Below are positions 1-14,400 of a DNA stretch of 64,000 bases, in pieces (positions within the stretch are counted from its first letter, which is position 1; each line of letters opens with the position of its first letter). This DNA comes from Anthopleura xanthogrammica (taxonomy: Eukaryota; Cnidaria; Anthozoa; Actiniaria; Actiniidae): the NCBI GenBank assembly GCA_964019055.1, contig OZ025222.1:1471501-1535500 (forward strand), written 5' to 3'. The notes below the pieces were generated by a model. It searched no databases and was not told the DNA's origin. It saw only the letters and a list, made by a program, of their open reading frames with translations. A program made the position numbers and the translations under genes.

Positions 1-201
1 GTCCAGCGGCATCACTTTTTATGAAATAAAGCGCGCGCATAGGTACAAAAAAAGACATTTACTAAATTTACTAATTAGTTACTAATTTACTTCTTTTTCT
101 TCCTTATCTATTCATTTTGGACTCAACAAGCGATTTGAAGTGAAGAGAAAATTTTTAAGGGAAAATTAGAATGTTTTGTGTCACTATTCACGCGCGGTCA
201 C

Positions 202-308
202 CCTTTGGTTTGACGTCACTAATTTCAGTCATTGATGACGAAATAAAGTGCGTCACAAATCTATTCGATTCATTTAGCGAAAAACGGCGAGAAAGCTAGC
301 ATTGAAAG
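202..308 (+). promoter_or_regulatory. CRE-containing promoter region of the small membrane-protein gene
   Basis: A perfect palindromic CRE (TGACGTCA) lies at 211-218, about 90 bases before the start codon at 309. A second ATF/CRE-like half site (TGATGACG) follows near 233. No TATA box is evident. CREB/ATF-type control is inferred only from the motif and its position. Confidence 0.4.
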
Positions 309-1471
<1,163 letters not shown>

Positions 1472-2487
1472 AGCCCCGGCTATTTATATATATTTTTATG
1501 TATTTTTCAATATTTGTAATTAAATACTTGATGTTTAATTTGATCACGTTTTTCGATAATAAATTCATTATTTTATCTGAAGACGCGTACAGTTTTTCTG
1601 ACTTTTTACACGCAGTTCGGTGTACTGAATAACTATGTGAAATATATGATATCTTTAGAAGGAATAGAAGGATTATGTGTCTTTGGTCCCCCTCTTCCAA
1701 CCCGTTGCAAGTTGCAGAGTGAATGTTGCTGTTATTGCCACTGCTTGGAACAGCAAAATTTTGTTGCGCGACTTTGTTGCAGAAGTAGAAGCTCTTTCTA
1801 CTCTCTGCAACAAAAAAAATGTTGTGCGCGGAGTGGATTATTATTTTTATCATCATCATCATCGATCATCATCATCACTACTGTTATCACTACTACAACG
1901 TACCTCGCTTGGGCTTCCTGAGGTTAAATTCAATCTTCTTCAGTTACTGAAGCTCACACGAAAGATAGAATTAAGCAGCTAGTAAACAAAGTGTATACAA
2001 TTGTATTTAATGTAGTCAAAAATAACTGAAACACTTCAAAACAACAAAGAAACTTGTTTGCATTCTAAAATGACGTTCAATGACGTCAAAGAAATAATTT
2101 GCATAATAACGGACTGGCGTGACATTGTCAAGTCACGCCGATTATTGTTGTTCAACCTGTTAATTCTCAAATATACTTATATTCTGTGTATTATGTGTTT
2201 AGCTGATCAGCAGTAGGGTTTAAAAGTATTTTTGAGGGACAAATGGTATTCCTGATACGATTTTCTAGAACGTTTTAGACAAATTTCACCGAAGTTCATT
2301 ACGAAGCGAAGTCGATATGGATGAAAGGACTCAAGGATTTCTGACTCAAAGCAAACTCATTCAAACATCACACGGCCAACTACACTCTTAGAAGGTTGGA
2401 AAATTCCAAGCATTGTAAATAAGCGCGTTTGTTCTCATCTGAATAGACGTCGAGAGACCCGACTTAAGAGAATATCTGTTTTCAACG
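1472..2487. other. gene-free interval between the small membrane gene and the NACHT-TPR gene
   Basis: No coding exon could be supported. There is a short ATC-rich microsatellite at about 1847-1880, a second AATAAA near 1557, and a TGACGTCA site near 2081-2088 that may belong to the downstream promoter. The rest is AT-rich unique sequence. Confidence 0.5.
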
Positions 2488-5400
2488 ATGGGAAGGAAGG
2501 CTGAGGTAAGAGTTATGTTTACTAGAGAAAAACAAACATTAATATCTTCGCGATGTAGAATGTATTATAACTAACTTGTATACATTGGAATATATAAATT
2601 TATGATATTTTCTAGAGTATTAGTATTTACTAGTAGTGTTGAATTTAAGATGCGGTAAAACTAGGAATATGAAGGATATGTTTATCGCTATGATACGCTT
2701 ATGATATGTGTGTTTGCATGTTGGTATAGGTCTAGCTGTGTGTTCATCTCGTAGCTTTTGTCACAATATCTGCAGGACTTCTTTATGTCTTAAAGTTAGT
2801 ACTTCTAAACACCCAAACTTTAAGAGCTCTATAGTCATCGATGTAAACTTTTGTACACATTTTTGACTTACTTTTAAAAACTTAATTGTATGACCTCACT
2901 AATCCTTTGTAAAGCTATATGATAATATAGATGTATAGATGGCGATCAGTGAATTCAGGTGTAACGTAAATTCTTTGCCATATTATTTATTAACTTAGGT
3001 TTTCCATCGCTTTTTTACGTCGAAAAGTTTAACAATTTTATTTCACATTTCGAAAACAACTAAAATTTTTAAAGAATGATAACATGGTTGGATAAATAGA
3101 GTTTCCACCCACTCAAATATTTATTGTAAAAAATTGCAACATTCAGAAATGAATGAATAAATAATAATAATAATTTCTCAAAATGTATTAAACCGAATGA
3201 TCTCAAACTTACAGTAGTTATTAGAATTAATATCCTCTTTCGATTTATGCAGTTTTTCAGGGTTTTTTTGTTGAAGTTCTGTTATGTTAATGAAGTAAAA
3301 TATAAACAATAAAGTCAGTGAAGATCTGTGTATAATTAAGTAGCTGCGACAACTGTGAACGATTGATTATTCATGAATTATTAAAATGATTACAGAGCTT
3401 CCCAATTACACGCGCAAAATCGTTCTGAATTTCACTTCGGCACAAACTGCTTTCGACGCCGACATCGTCTCCCATTTTGTCGCGAGTGAAAACTAGGACT
3501 AAAATATCCCATCCCCCCTCCCTCCCCTCCCCTCCCCTCCGTTCTCTCATAATCCTTGGAGAAAGTAAAGGGATCATATTGCGCATTGTGGCGCCAGCAT
3601 AAACATATTTGATGAATATAACAATGATCTTACACCAGGAACGCCGCCAGAGACTGGAGCGCAAAACTGCAAGAGTCTTCTTCAGTTCTCCGTTCGGCGG
3701 CCTCGAGGAAGAACGCGAGGAACTGACTAAGAAATACTGGCCAAGACTCGAGAGTATGTGTAACAAGGCTGGTTATGATTTTATCCCTGTTGATCTGAGG
3801 TGGGGGATTACGTCTGAGATGTCATCAAGTGCTGTTACTATTAAAGTTTGTCTGAATGAAATGGACAGGTCTGATATGATCGTCGGGTTTTTTGGACAGG
3901 TAAGTGTCGATGTTACACGAGACGATTTGCAACGACGATTTTTCGCGCAACGCTGCAAAAAAAATCGTCATTTTGAGTTGCAGCGAGGTTTGACTTCACA
4001 TCAGAAACACGCAACGTGTTGCCTGAAGTCGAAGTTACTCTAAACGTCGTTCCGTCTGGCTTGTTACAGGGTATGAACCGGCGTAATAGCTGCGTTGCGC
4101 CAAAAATCGTCATTGCAAATCGTCTCGTGTAACATCGTTTTATAGCTAAAATTCATGTTTACTAACGATTGTGATGTTAATATGCTAACCATTTCCACAG
4201 AAGCTCTTTACAAGTTCCTTTTTTTTACCAGCCATTCCATCTCTGTTTGGCACATGAATGAGAAAAGCTTATGTCACATAAAGTATCACTTTTGGCCTTT
4301 CCGAGGTTGCGCGGAAAACTGGTAACAAGTACGACGCGCGCTGAATCATGGGGCTGTTTTAGCGGAAGGCATTGATATTTTCAAATTCCGCGCATACAAC
4401 CACGGAAAGGTTAAATTTACTCAGCTTTACTTAGTTTTTTCTTAGTAAGAAAGAAGGAAATGGAAGGAATTGAGTAATAAGCTATTAGTCGATCTGCATG
4501 AAACAAACAGCTATGTTTTACGCCTCGTGCGACTCTCACGCTTCTTGAATGCTTAAGCAACCTCCCGCGTGCATCCAGAACTGGATATACGCACGCTAAA
4601 GGTTTGGATACACGGTGCAACATTGCGCGCAATATTGCAGGCAATGTTGTTTTCTACTTCAGCAACATTGCGTGCAACAAATTGCGTCGTGTGACATGGC
4701 TCGCAACATCGATTGCGCGGTAAAAAAAGTTGTACAAAGCAATTGTTTGTAGATGAAGCAACCTAAGGCATGTATTCATGCTGACATCCGTTCATTTTTC
4801 AGCGGTATGGTTGGCATGGTGATGACAAACTGCTTCAAAAAAGTTTCGACGTTGCAGCAGAATTCTATCCATGGCTGAACGACTACCGTGACAAGAGCGT
4901 GACGGAACTAGAATACCTACATGGTCACCTTAGGAACCCTGGGGCGAGAGCTGCTTGTTTCTTCTTTAGAGATAAAGTAAGTGAAAGATTTTAAGACTCG
5001 TAACGGGGACAAGATTTTCTGGCCATTATCGGTGTAGAGGTGGTAGTTGTGTGGAGGTGGGCGTTAGTGGAGGCTCGACTGTGTTTCAAACATTTTTTGT
5101 CTTTCTTTCTTTAGGCTTACGATGACATGAAATTAGAGGAGGCAAAAAAGACGGGTAATGAAAGAGAAATTAGGAAGTTTGTCGCATCAACTGATGGTCC
5201 ACATGCTGCTGAACGACTGGATGATCTAAAGCGGAGAATAGAACAAACAAAGGATAAGGTGAGAACTGAAGAAAGAATGAATGGATGGATGGGATGGAAA
5301 GGGATGGATGAATGAATGAATGAATGAATGAATGAATGAATGAATGAATGAATGAATGAATGAATGAATGAATGAATGAATGAATGAATGAATGAATGAA

Positions 5401-8400
5401 TGAATGAATGAATGAATGAATGGATGAATGAATGGGATGGATAGGTTGGATGGATGGATGAAACGGAGGGATGGGATGGATGGATGGATGAATGTAGGAA
5501 TGAATGAATGAATGAATGAATGAATGAATGAATGAATGAATGAATGAATGAATGAATGAATGAATGAATGAATGAATGAATGAATGAATGAATGAATGAA
5601 TGAATGAATGAATGAATGAATGAATGAATGAATGAATGAATGAATGAATGAATGAATGAATGAATGAATGAATAAATGGATTGATGGATGGTTGGATTGG
5701 TGGCTGGATGGGATGGGATGGGATGGAAAGGATAGGACGGATGAATGAATGGATAGAAGAATGATAGACCAGTATCATGCATCTAAATAACGTTGTTGAA
5801 TGTCAATCCCAGTGTCTTGCAGTCCACATGAGCTATCCCACCCCCAAAGAAGGGGCACGTTTGATGTTTGAAACAATTGAAAAATACTTCAACGAGGTTT
5901 TGCTGTCTCGCCCTGCCGTCAAGCTGACAGAAAGAGAAGAAGAATCCCTACAACATGATGTGTTCCTGGCCAGCAGACTGGGTATGGGTGGTAACTATGT
6001 CGGTGGCCAAAAATACCTTGACCAGATTGATAAACATCTGTTGCATCAGGAGAACGACAAGGACAACCGTGTTCTGGTTCTGGGAAACGGAGGTATGGTG
6101 TTGAGATAGCTTTTGTAATGTTGATTAAAAGCAGCCATTAACCTCTTATAACGAAAGAAACGAAAAGAAGGAAGGAAGGAAGGAAGGAAGGAAGGAAGGA
6201 AGGAAGAGCATGTACAGTGAAGTGAATATGGAGTAGGCCCTTGTGAATCCGGAGTGAGCGTTTTGATATTTTGTCCTGTGTGAACGGTCACTAAAATACA
6301 ATGAAGAGGCACAATAAAGATTTTCTTCTTCTTAACTACTATATCATTTTGATTTTTCACATTGTTTGTTACAGGAAGCGGTAAATCTTGCATGCTGAGC
6401 AACTGGGTGACCTTGCACCAGATGAGAAGCCCTCAAGATATTGTCATTTACCACTTCGTTGGTTCAACAAGCAGAGGAACAGGTTTGACAGGAAATTTAC
6501 TTCTTTAAGTTAATGTTATCTCTGGAGAGGGGTCTCTGTTTCGATTCCTGAACTAGCTGGACATCACAAACGAGTAGAATTTTTAGGTCTTCCCCTTGGT
6601 TAGGGGATTTTTCTCCGGATTCTCCAGTTTTTCCCCTCCGCAAAACCTAACACACTAAATTCAACTTTAATTTATTTATGAGGGTAGCCATGCCCCGTCT
6701 TAGAACAGGTTTCGATAACAATGGTGTTTAATATTGTTTTGTTTGATACTATAGACCCTGAGTTCATAATGTCACGTATAGTAGACGAACTAAATGACGA
6801 ACTTCAAGATCGAGTAGTACACGACAACAGCTTTGCTACTGATCCTAAAGACGATATGCGCCAGCTTGTCCGAAAACTAACAGGTCTGATGCATCGCGTC
6901 AAAGAGACTGGCTCCAAGGCTTTTATTATAATAGATGCGCTGAACAAAGTCGACAAGTTGGGACAGACCATGAAAGTAAGTAAAACTAATCCATGCTGTC
7001 AAATGCTAATGTGCCGCCTCTCAAATGAGACCTGGGTTCGATTCCTGGACTCGGTGTTCGGCGTATGCTTTTACCCAAGCTAGACAATAATGCATTATGT
7101 TTATCACACTCAGAAAAGGCCTATTAGCTTCTACTATATGTTATAAAATAGTTCAGATATAACGCGCGCTCTGATTGGCTGATAGCCGTGTTTACATGAG
7201 GCTATGTAAACACGGCAATTTCAATATTTTATAAAACAAATAGAAAACGTTATGCCGTGTTTACATAGCCTGATATAAACACTCAGGAAAGTTTGGGAGA
7301 AGTCTTGAGCTCTGTGTGAACCTCGTCTGCGGCTCGGTTTTACACAACAGCTCTCGACTTCTCCAAAACTTCCCTCGTGTTTATATCAGGCTATGTAAAC
7401 ACTTGTAATGTAAACGTTTTCTATTTGTTAAATATAAGTTACTCTACGGGATTCTTGGGTGATGATATAACATGTATTTCATCTTTCAGACTCTGTACTG
7501 GCTTCCTAAAGATATACCACCGTCTGTTCATCTGATAGTCTCTACGTTAACATCTGATTCAGCCAACATCAACGAGCTCAACGAGAGAGCGTATCATAAA
7601 ATATACACGAAGCCCCTCGATATGAAGGAACGAGAACAAATGGCACTGGTTGGTATAATTTCTGAGTATTTTTTTTTCTTCTTCTTCTTTTTGCTTTAGG
7701 AACAGATTTAGATTTCATCGAAGTTGTGTCTAGAATTGCGATTTTTCGTTTTCTTTGACGTTGCGTCAGTGTTTGATCATGCAATAGGTTTGTCCCATTT
7801 TATACCACGTGTCATTCCCCAGAGTATCATTTCTTTGTTTAACAGTTGCGCATGAGAAGACATAAATATGGATACAACTCAAACAAAGAATCCTATTCTC
7901 AAGAGAATGACACGTGGTTTGAAATGGGAAAATATTAGGCATCACGCCCAAACGAAAAAGGTGTGAAGCAAAATATTTAGAAAAAAAACAAATATAAATA
8001 CTTAATTTGAAACGCGGTTGTGACACCTGTTGTTCAAGTAGAGTTGTGTGACATGTCTCTAAAATATCTTGCGTGACAGAAATGGTGACCATACTTAAAA
8101 CTATGCTGAATGAATATTTTTAGACAGCCTTGAAAAAGCGCGGGAAAACCTTGTCCAAGGAGCAGCAACAAAGAGTCTTTACCCAAAAACAAACAGAAAA
8201 TCCTCTCTACCTGGAAATTCTTCTTATGGTATGTCATTAGTTAAATACGTTAATAAGCTAAAGGTGTGGCACACTAGGCGACGATCAGGTCGCAGGGACA
8301 ATTCCCTTCATCGGAAAATCGTGATGATTTTCATGATAAATTTTTATCGCCGCGACAGGTTACAAGAATAGACCCCTTGCAGCACGTCGAAATGCAGCTT

Positions 8401-11400
8401 AATTGAAGAATTAAGAATTGGAACCTATTGTTTTGCCCTCCAAATTGAGCTGCATTTCGACGTGCTGCAAGGCGTCTATTCGTGCGTTAGGTCGCGGGGA
8501 AAAAATTAGGGAAATTTCCATGGCAACACTATGTGTACTTACTCAAAGTGAAATGAAAATAAACTAAATTTATCGAGCTCCTATAGCTGTTTTCCAGGAT
8601 CGCCAATAAAATAAAATTATCATCATCATTTTTTTTATAGGAGCTTGTTAGTTTTGGTGAATTCTTTCAGTTGGATTCCTACATTGATAGTCTCATCCAG
8701 GCAAACGAGTAAGTGTTGTAACAGGACAGATTTTTAACAGTTCAGTTCGGTATATATCATAAAGACCAGCTTATACCTACTTCATGATAAATAGTATAAT
8801 AGTCATGGTAACGTAAGGGCACATCTCAGCCTTATGTTTTTTGCATATAGAATCTGCGTAAGGCAAAAGATGCTTTCAATATTTATGAATGAACCATGTT
8901 TTTCTTAGCACAAAAGGATTGTTTCTGAAGTACCTTGAACGACTCGAGAAAGATTACAACCCAGAGGAGTACCATGGCAACCTGGCAGAGGAGGTACGAA
9001 AAAATACCGATGAATGAATGGATAGTAAGGATGGATGGATGGGATGAATAAATATGGATATTCATGAAATGGATATTCATTTTATAATAAATAATCATAA
9101 TAATAATAGCTTTTCTTGCTATTTTTATTAGATCACGTGTTGTATCCATTCGGCAAGGAATGGTCTCTCTGAAAAAGAAATCCGTTCTATTCTTGGAATC
9201 TCAAATCAAGTCTGGTCATCCATTTTCTTTGCCATGGATGACTTTTTGATCGAACGTGATGGTCTTTACAGGTACATGATTGCTACCAGGAATATCTTCA
9301 TTTAGGCGCGGACAGATACACGGTGCAGCATTGCGCGCAATATTGCAGGCAATATTGCTGAGGTAAGATTTCATTTTCCACTTCAGCAACATTGCGTACA
9401 ACAAATTGCGTCGTGTGACATGGCTCGCAACATCGTTTGCCTGCAACATTGCGCGCAATGTTGCACCGTGTGTCCGTAGCGTCAATTCCCCCAATATTAT
9501 AAAATACCAGACTACCTTGCTAGCTAGTCTTTATAAGCTGTCTCAACTATCTTAACTAGTTCACTAACTTTTCTTGTGAAATTTTTGCAGCTTTTCTTTT
9601 AAGGAGCTTGGAGAAGCTATAGAAGAGCGTTATTTCAAAGATAACGACAAGAAGAAGGAGTACATTCGTAAAATTGCTGATTATTTTGATGGAAAGTTAA
9701 AGGTGTGTCGATCAGCGCGTAGGAGTGAAAACAATGGTAAGTTAAAAACAAGCAAACAATTTTTCTTTCTTTTTATCTTCAGGAGCGCAGTCCTCTGTAC
9801 AACACAACGATACCATCAAGAATCTACTCGGAACTACCTTGGCTTTTGACCAAACTAGGTGATAAAGATCGTTTGGTGGAATGCATTCTGAAACCACCAG
9901 TATTTTATTCGTTAAAGGGGTAGGTATAACTGTAACTATACCCATGCAAATATCAAAACTATACCCATAACTCTATATATACTCACGCATATACCATACC
10001 ATACCATATACCGCACAAAACCAAACAACACCATACCACAACATACCAAAAACACACCACATTACAGCATACCATACCATACCACATCGCGCAAAACCAC
10101 GTCAATACCATACCGTAACACATGAAACCGTAGTAACATATCACACCATGCAATACCATACACACCCATTTGTATTTTCTATGGTGTGGGATAAAATGGT
10201 TATACAATGGTTTCTGGTGGCATACCGTGAATATCCCACTCGTCACTTGTATTTTCTTTGTATACACACTCGCCTAAAGGCTCGTGCGTATACTAGAAAC
10301 TAGAAGTGACTCGTGGGATATTCCAGGGTATGCCACTCGAAACCATTGTATAACTAGTATATACATACTCGAACCACTACATCTATATTGACGTATCTTA
10401 TCACTGCAATATTATTGAGAATCTTTCGTCGTATTGTTTTTAGTGGCCAAAGCAAGTATGAACTGATAGCCTACTGGAATACGGCTGGTTTGTCTGATGA
10501 CGAGATTGCTGCTAAGCAACAGAAAGTAATCGATGACCAGCTTGCGCTGTTTTACAACGAAGTAGAAGATTTAGGAGGAAGCCCTAAATACGCTTTAGAT
10601 ATGGTAAGTTGTTGAGTGAAATGTTGAATAGAGAATTGCAAGCACGACGTACTGTTAAGGCAGGTGGAATAGAAGGAGTTAGCCTCCTTTGCAGCCGTTC
10701 TTAGGGTCGTCACGTCGTCACGCAACGTTTCTCTCGTGGGGAGAGAAGTATTGCGTGACGGCCCTAAGAGCGTCTGCGTAGGAGGCTAAGAAGGAGTGCA
10801 CTAGCCTCTCACCGCTGGGGTCTCGGTTTCGATTCCTGGACAATTTCCTGGACTCGGGATTACGTAAAAGTTTTTTTGGGGTCTCTCCTTTTTAGCCTAT
10901 ATTTTTCTGAGTTCTCTGGCTTTAAATATGGTCATAGGTAATAGAGACCTTAAGCAACTCGAAATCATTGTAGAACAGAAACGTCAGTATCTGATCGAGA
11001 AAAGACGATATCATTTTCGCAAGACCGAGAATGCCATATTCAGCAATTGCACATCGTTCACGCCTTGAGGTCAAGAAGTAACACCTATTTCCAGATCTTC
11101 CTCTATCATCTATGTACATTTCTATTAAAAACCATTCAGCAATGGAGGTTTTGTACCATCACATGCGGGCGGCCATGTTAGATGGTAGAACAATAGAGTC
11201 TAGGAATGATATCTCATTTTTAACTCATTTTTATTCTACGTTTTTCCAGATGATTCCATTTGTCTATGACTTAGCACAATTCCTCATCGGTGCAGGCCAC
11301 GTCAAAGCAGCTGAACCAATCCTTGAACGTGCTTTGCAAATGACAGTACGTACATATGTACTTCGCATTGTGTTCTCCAATACGTCATTGTCTTACCAAA

Positions 11401-14400
11401 ATGAATGCTTCTTGACAAGATAGAGGTCCAGGAAATAGAAATTTCAGACATCTGAACGTCAAGCCCTAGGGCGGGTATGCTAACAGACTGGCGCGTCGTT
11501 GAGTATCGACTTCCCTTTCCTATAGGCCTCGGTGGCGATTACCAATTCACTCGTTTCTATTTATCCTTAAAGTCCTCTTGAATTCCTGGAAAACGACTTG
11601 AGATTCGCGCATGCGCAATAATTTTTATCTAGTATATTTAAAAAATATATATATATTATCTAATATATGTTTTTTCTAATTTGCTATCGTATTGTTTGTG
11701 ACATGCTCGAATGAATCGATAAAAAAGTTTTTCAGTTATTTTCAACCATAATACAACACTTGTGTGCATGCGCAAAGCTTGAAATACGAAGTATCGTTTT
11801 CTCTTTTCATTTTTAATAAATTAATTAACTTCTTTTACGTTTCAAATAGAAATCTCTTCATAAGATTGAGGACATAAAGGGAGACCCAGTCCTGGCTAAC
11901 AAATTCTGTAACATTGGAAATACTTTAGCATGTCATTATGTGGACACAGAGCAGTTTGATAAAGCAGACTTACTCCATCATGAAGTACTGGAACTGAAAG
12001 AGAAGTATGTTTATATTTATATATATGTTTGTAATTCTACTGTAGTTCTTTCGCCAAAAGTAGGAATTAAAGCTTATTATTATTATTATTATTATTATGT
12101 ATATATGTATATATTTCAATAAAGTTAGTGACCAAAAAAGGTAAAAATTGAGACCAACAAGGATCACGGGAAAAACTAGGTCAAAGTTGAGACCAATAAG
12201 GATCATGGGAGCATGGGCCAAAACAACTATGCTCTACGACTAAGAAATGTGAATTTGAATGCTCTCATATGAATAATAATGTATAAATATGGCTACTATA
12301 TTATAATATGCTATAAACCCTTTCTGAGATAGCGAACACATTGCATTGTGGTCTACCTCCGGTACAAACATCATTCCTTTTATGGAGTTTGTACCGAAGC
12401 TAGACCACGATGCAGTACACTTATCGAACTCGGAAATAGCGTATGGTTTCATATTAATTCCTCTATTTCAGGTTCGAGCACAGCATGGAAGATGGGACAA
12501 AAAGTCTGGCAAACACCCTTAATGGTCTGGGAGTTTTGAATTTCAGGCAGTCTAAGTACCAGGAGGTAAAATGATATTAATAATAATATTGATATATTAA
12601 TAATATATTAATAATATATTAATAATAGACTTGTTGCCGTTTGTATGATATAATTTTTTGTCAAAAATAAGTACCACTGACGTTGTGAATAATGGGATGG
12701 AGAGTATGAGTCATTGTACTCTCTGGTTGATAGCACATGACGGGCAGTGTTTGCTTGTCATTGTAGACTGATAATGATATCACTTGTGTGATCTCTTCAG
12801 TCACTTGGCTACATTATCTACTTCTTTTTCCTATAGGCTTTAAACTTTTATCAACGATCTTTGGAAAAACAACGTGAAGTACACGCTCCACAAAATGAAA
12901 TCGCCGAGTTGCTGAATAACATTGGGACTGTTTACCACGCATTAGGCCAATGGGAAGACGCGGTAGAAAAGCTAAAAGAGTCGCTAGAGGTGAGTACTAG
13001 TCACGTGATCACGCAGACCAAGTGAGCCTTTCTCCCACGGCAACCATGTTGTCTGGCGCATTGGAACTTTGTACGGGTAGCTTCACATTCAAGCGCTTCA
13101 GGAACGGATCAGTTGACCCTCGAATAAGCATCCGTTTTTTTTCTCATGGAAAATAAGATGGCCGGCGTTCCCTAAGAAAGGTTTATTAGCCATTCCGAGC
13201 CTGAGAAAAAAACTAGGTCAAGTTGGCATTGCAGTGCATTGTGGGATTGGTTTAGGGGGCGAAATAGACGCCATCTTGGAAATATGTCCCCTAAAACAGT
13301 CCTACAATGCACTGCAATGCCAACTCTACCCAGGCTTTTCCACAGTTTCGCTCGGAGTGACTAATAGTACAAATGAATTTCCTCACATGGCTTTCATGAT
13401 CAAGTGCCAATATGGGTGTTTTTTTTGGATATTATTAGATATACGAAGAAGCATTCTTTGGTAGTCTACCAGCGGATGTTGGAGGCACCATGCTGAACCT
13501 TGCTATGGCGTATCGTAGATTGGATAAATATGAGGAAGCAGAACCTCTTTACTTAAGGTATGTATTGGACTGCCTTTATCGACTTGTCGGAGATCAATAT
13601 TCCTAAGAGATATCAGAGTTACATTCCATTGCTTTCAAAAATATTCGTGGCATTTGGGTCAATTACTATACATTTACTGTATTGTTAACCCTTTTGGCGC
13701 CATAGGCGACTGTAGTCGACAACACGTCACTTCCGATTTAAATATCTTTTCATCCTAAAATTTGCTATTTGTTATCACAGAAGGACTTAGCCGTTAATAA
13801 AGATCGTTTACTGAAAATTTTGTATCTGTGGCTTTGTTTGTTTTTGAGAAATAATTTTTTTTAAAGTACACACTTTTTACTTCAAAATTCCAAAATAAAT
13901 ATGGCGGTGAAATGTAACATTGAAATAACTTATGCCTCGACTTGAAACAATTATTTGAAGGCAATAGAGTGTAACTCTGATATTAATATTTCGAATTCTC
14001 TATAGCATCCGTTTTGTGTAGAATATTCACGTCTTCCAGTGAAGGTACTTGGAGTTTCAAAGTGTTTGTATTGTTGAAGTCGTACATGCTTCACTTAACC
14101 GTTAATTTTTGTGAGTATCGCGATTCTCCCATAAATTTGATCGGGAGAGAGCTGCCAATGTAAACCCGTATTGTCGGCTCAGAATTACCGCGGGATAGGG
14201 TAATCGCGATACAAAACTATGTATTGCGATTTTGATTCCACAATGAAGCTAACACTGAGTAAATGGTTATGCAATCAAGGAACACATCGGTATTTGACCA
14301 TTACGAAAGTAATATGTCTATAAGTGTGCATTGGGGGGGGGGGGGGGGTAGGGAAGGCAAAGATAAGCGGCTGTATACACACATGCACACTTGTCAAACT

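Noticed and set aside
5117..5782. Long Ser-Phe-Ile-His repeat reading frames on the minus strand
   Set aside because: Produced by the ATGA microsatellite in an intron of a plus-strand gene.
7015..7075. Possible functional tRNA gene
   Set aside because: Only a B-box-like GGTTCGATTCC is present; no full cloverleaf can be drawn and it matches the SINE family.
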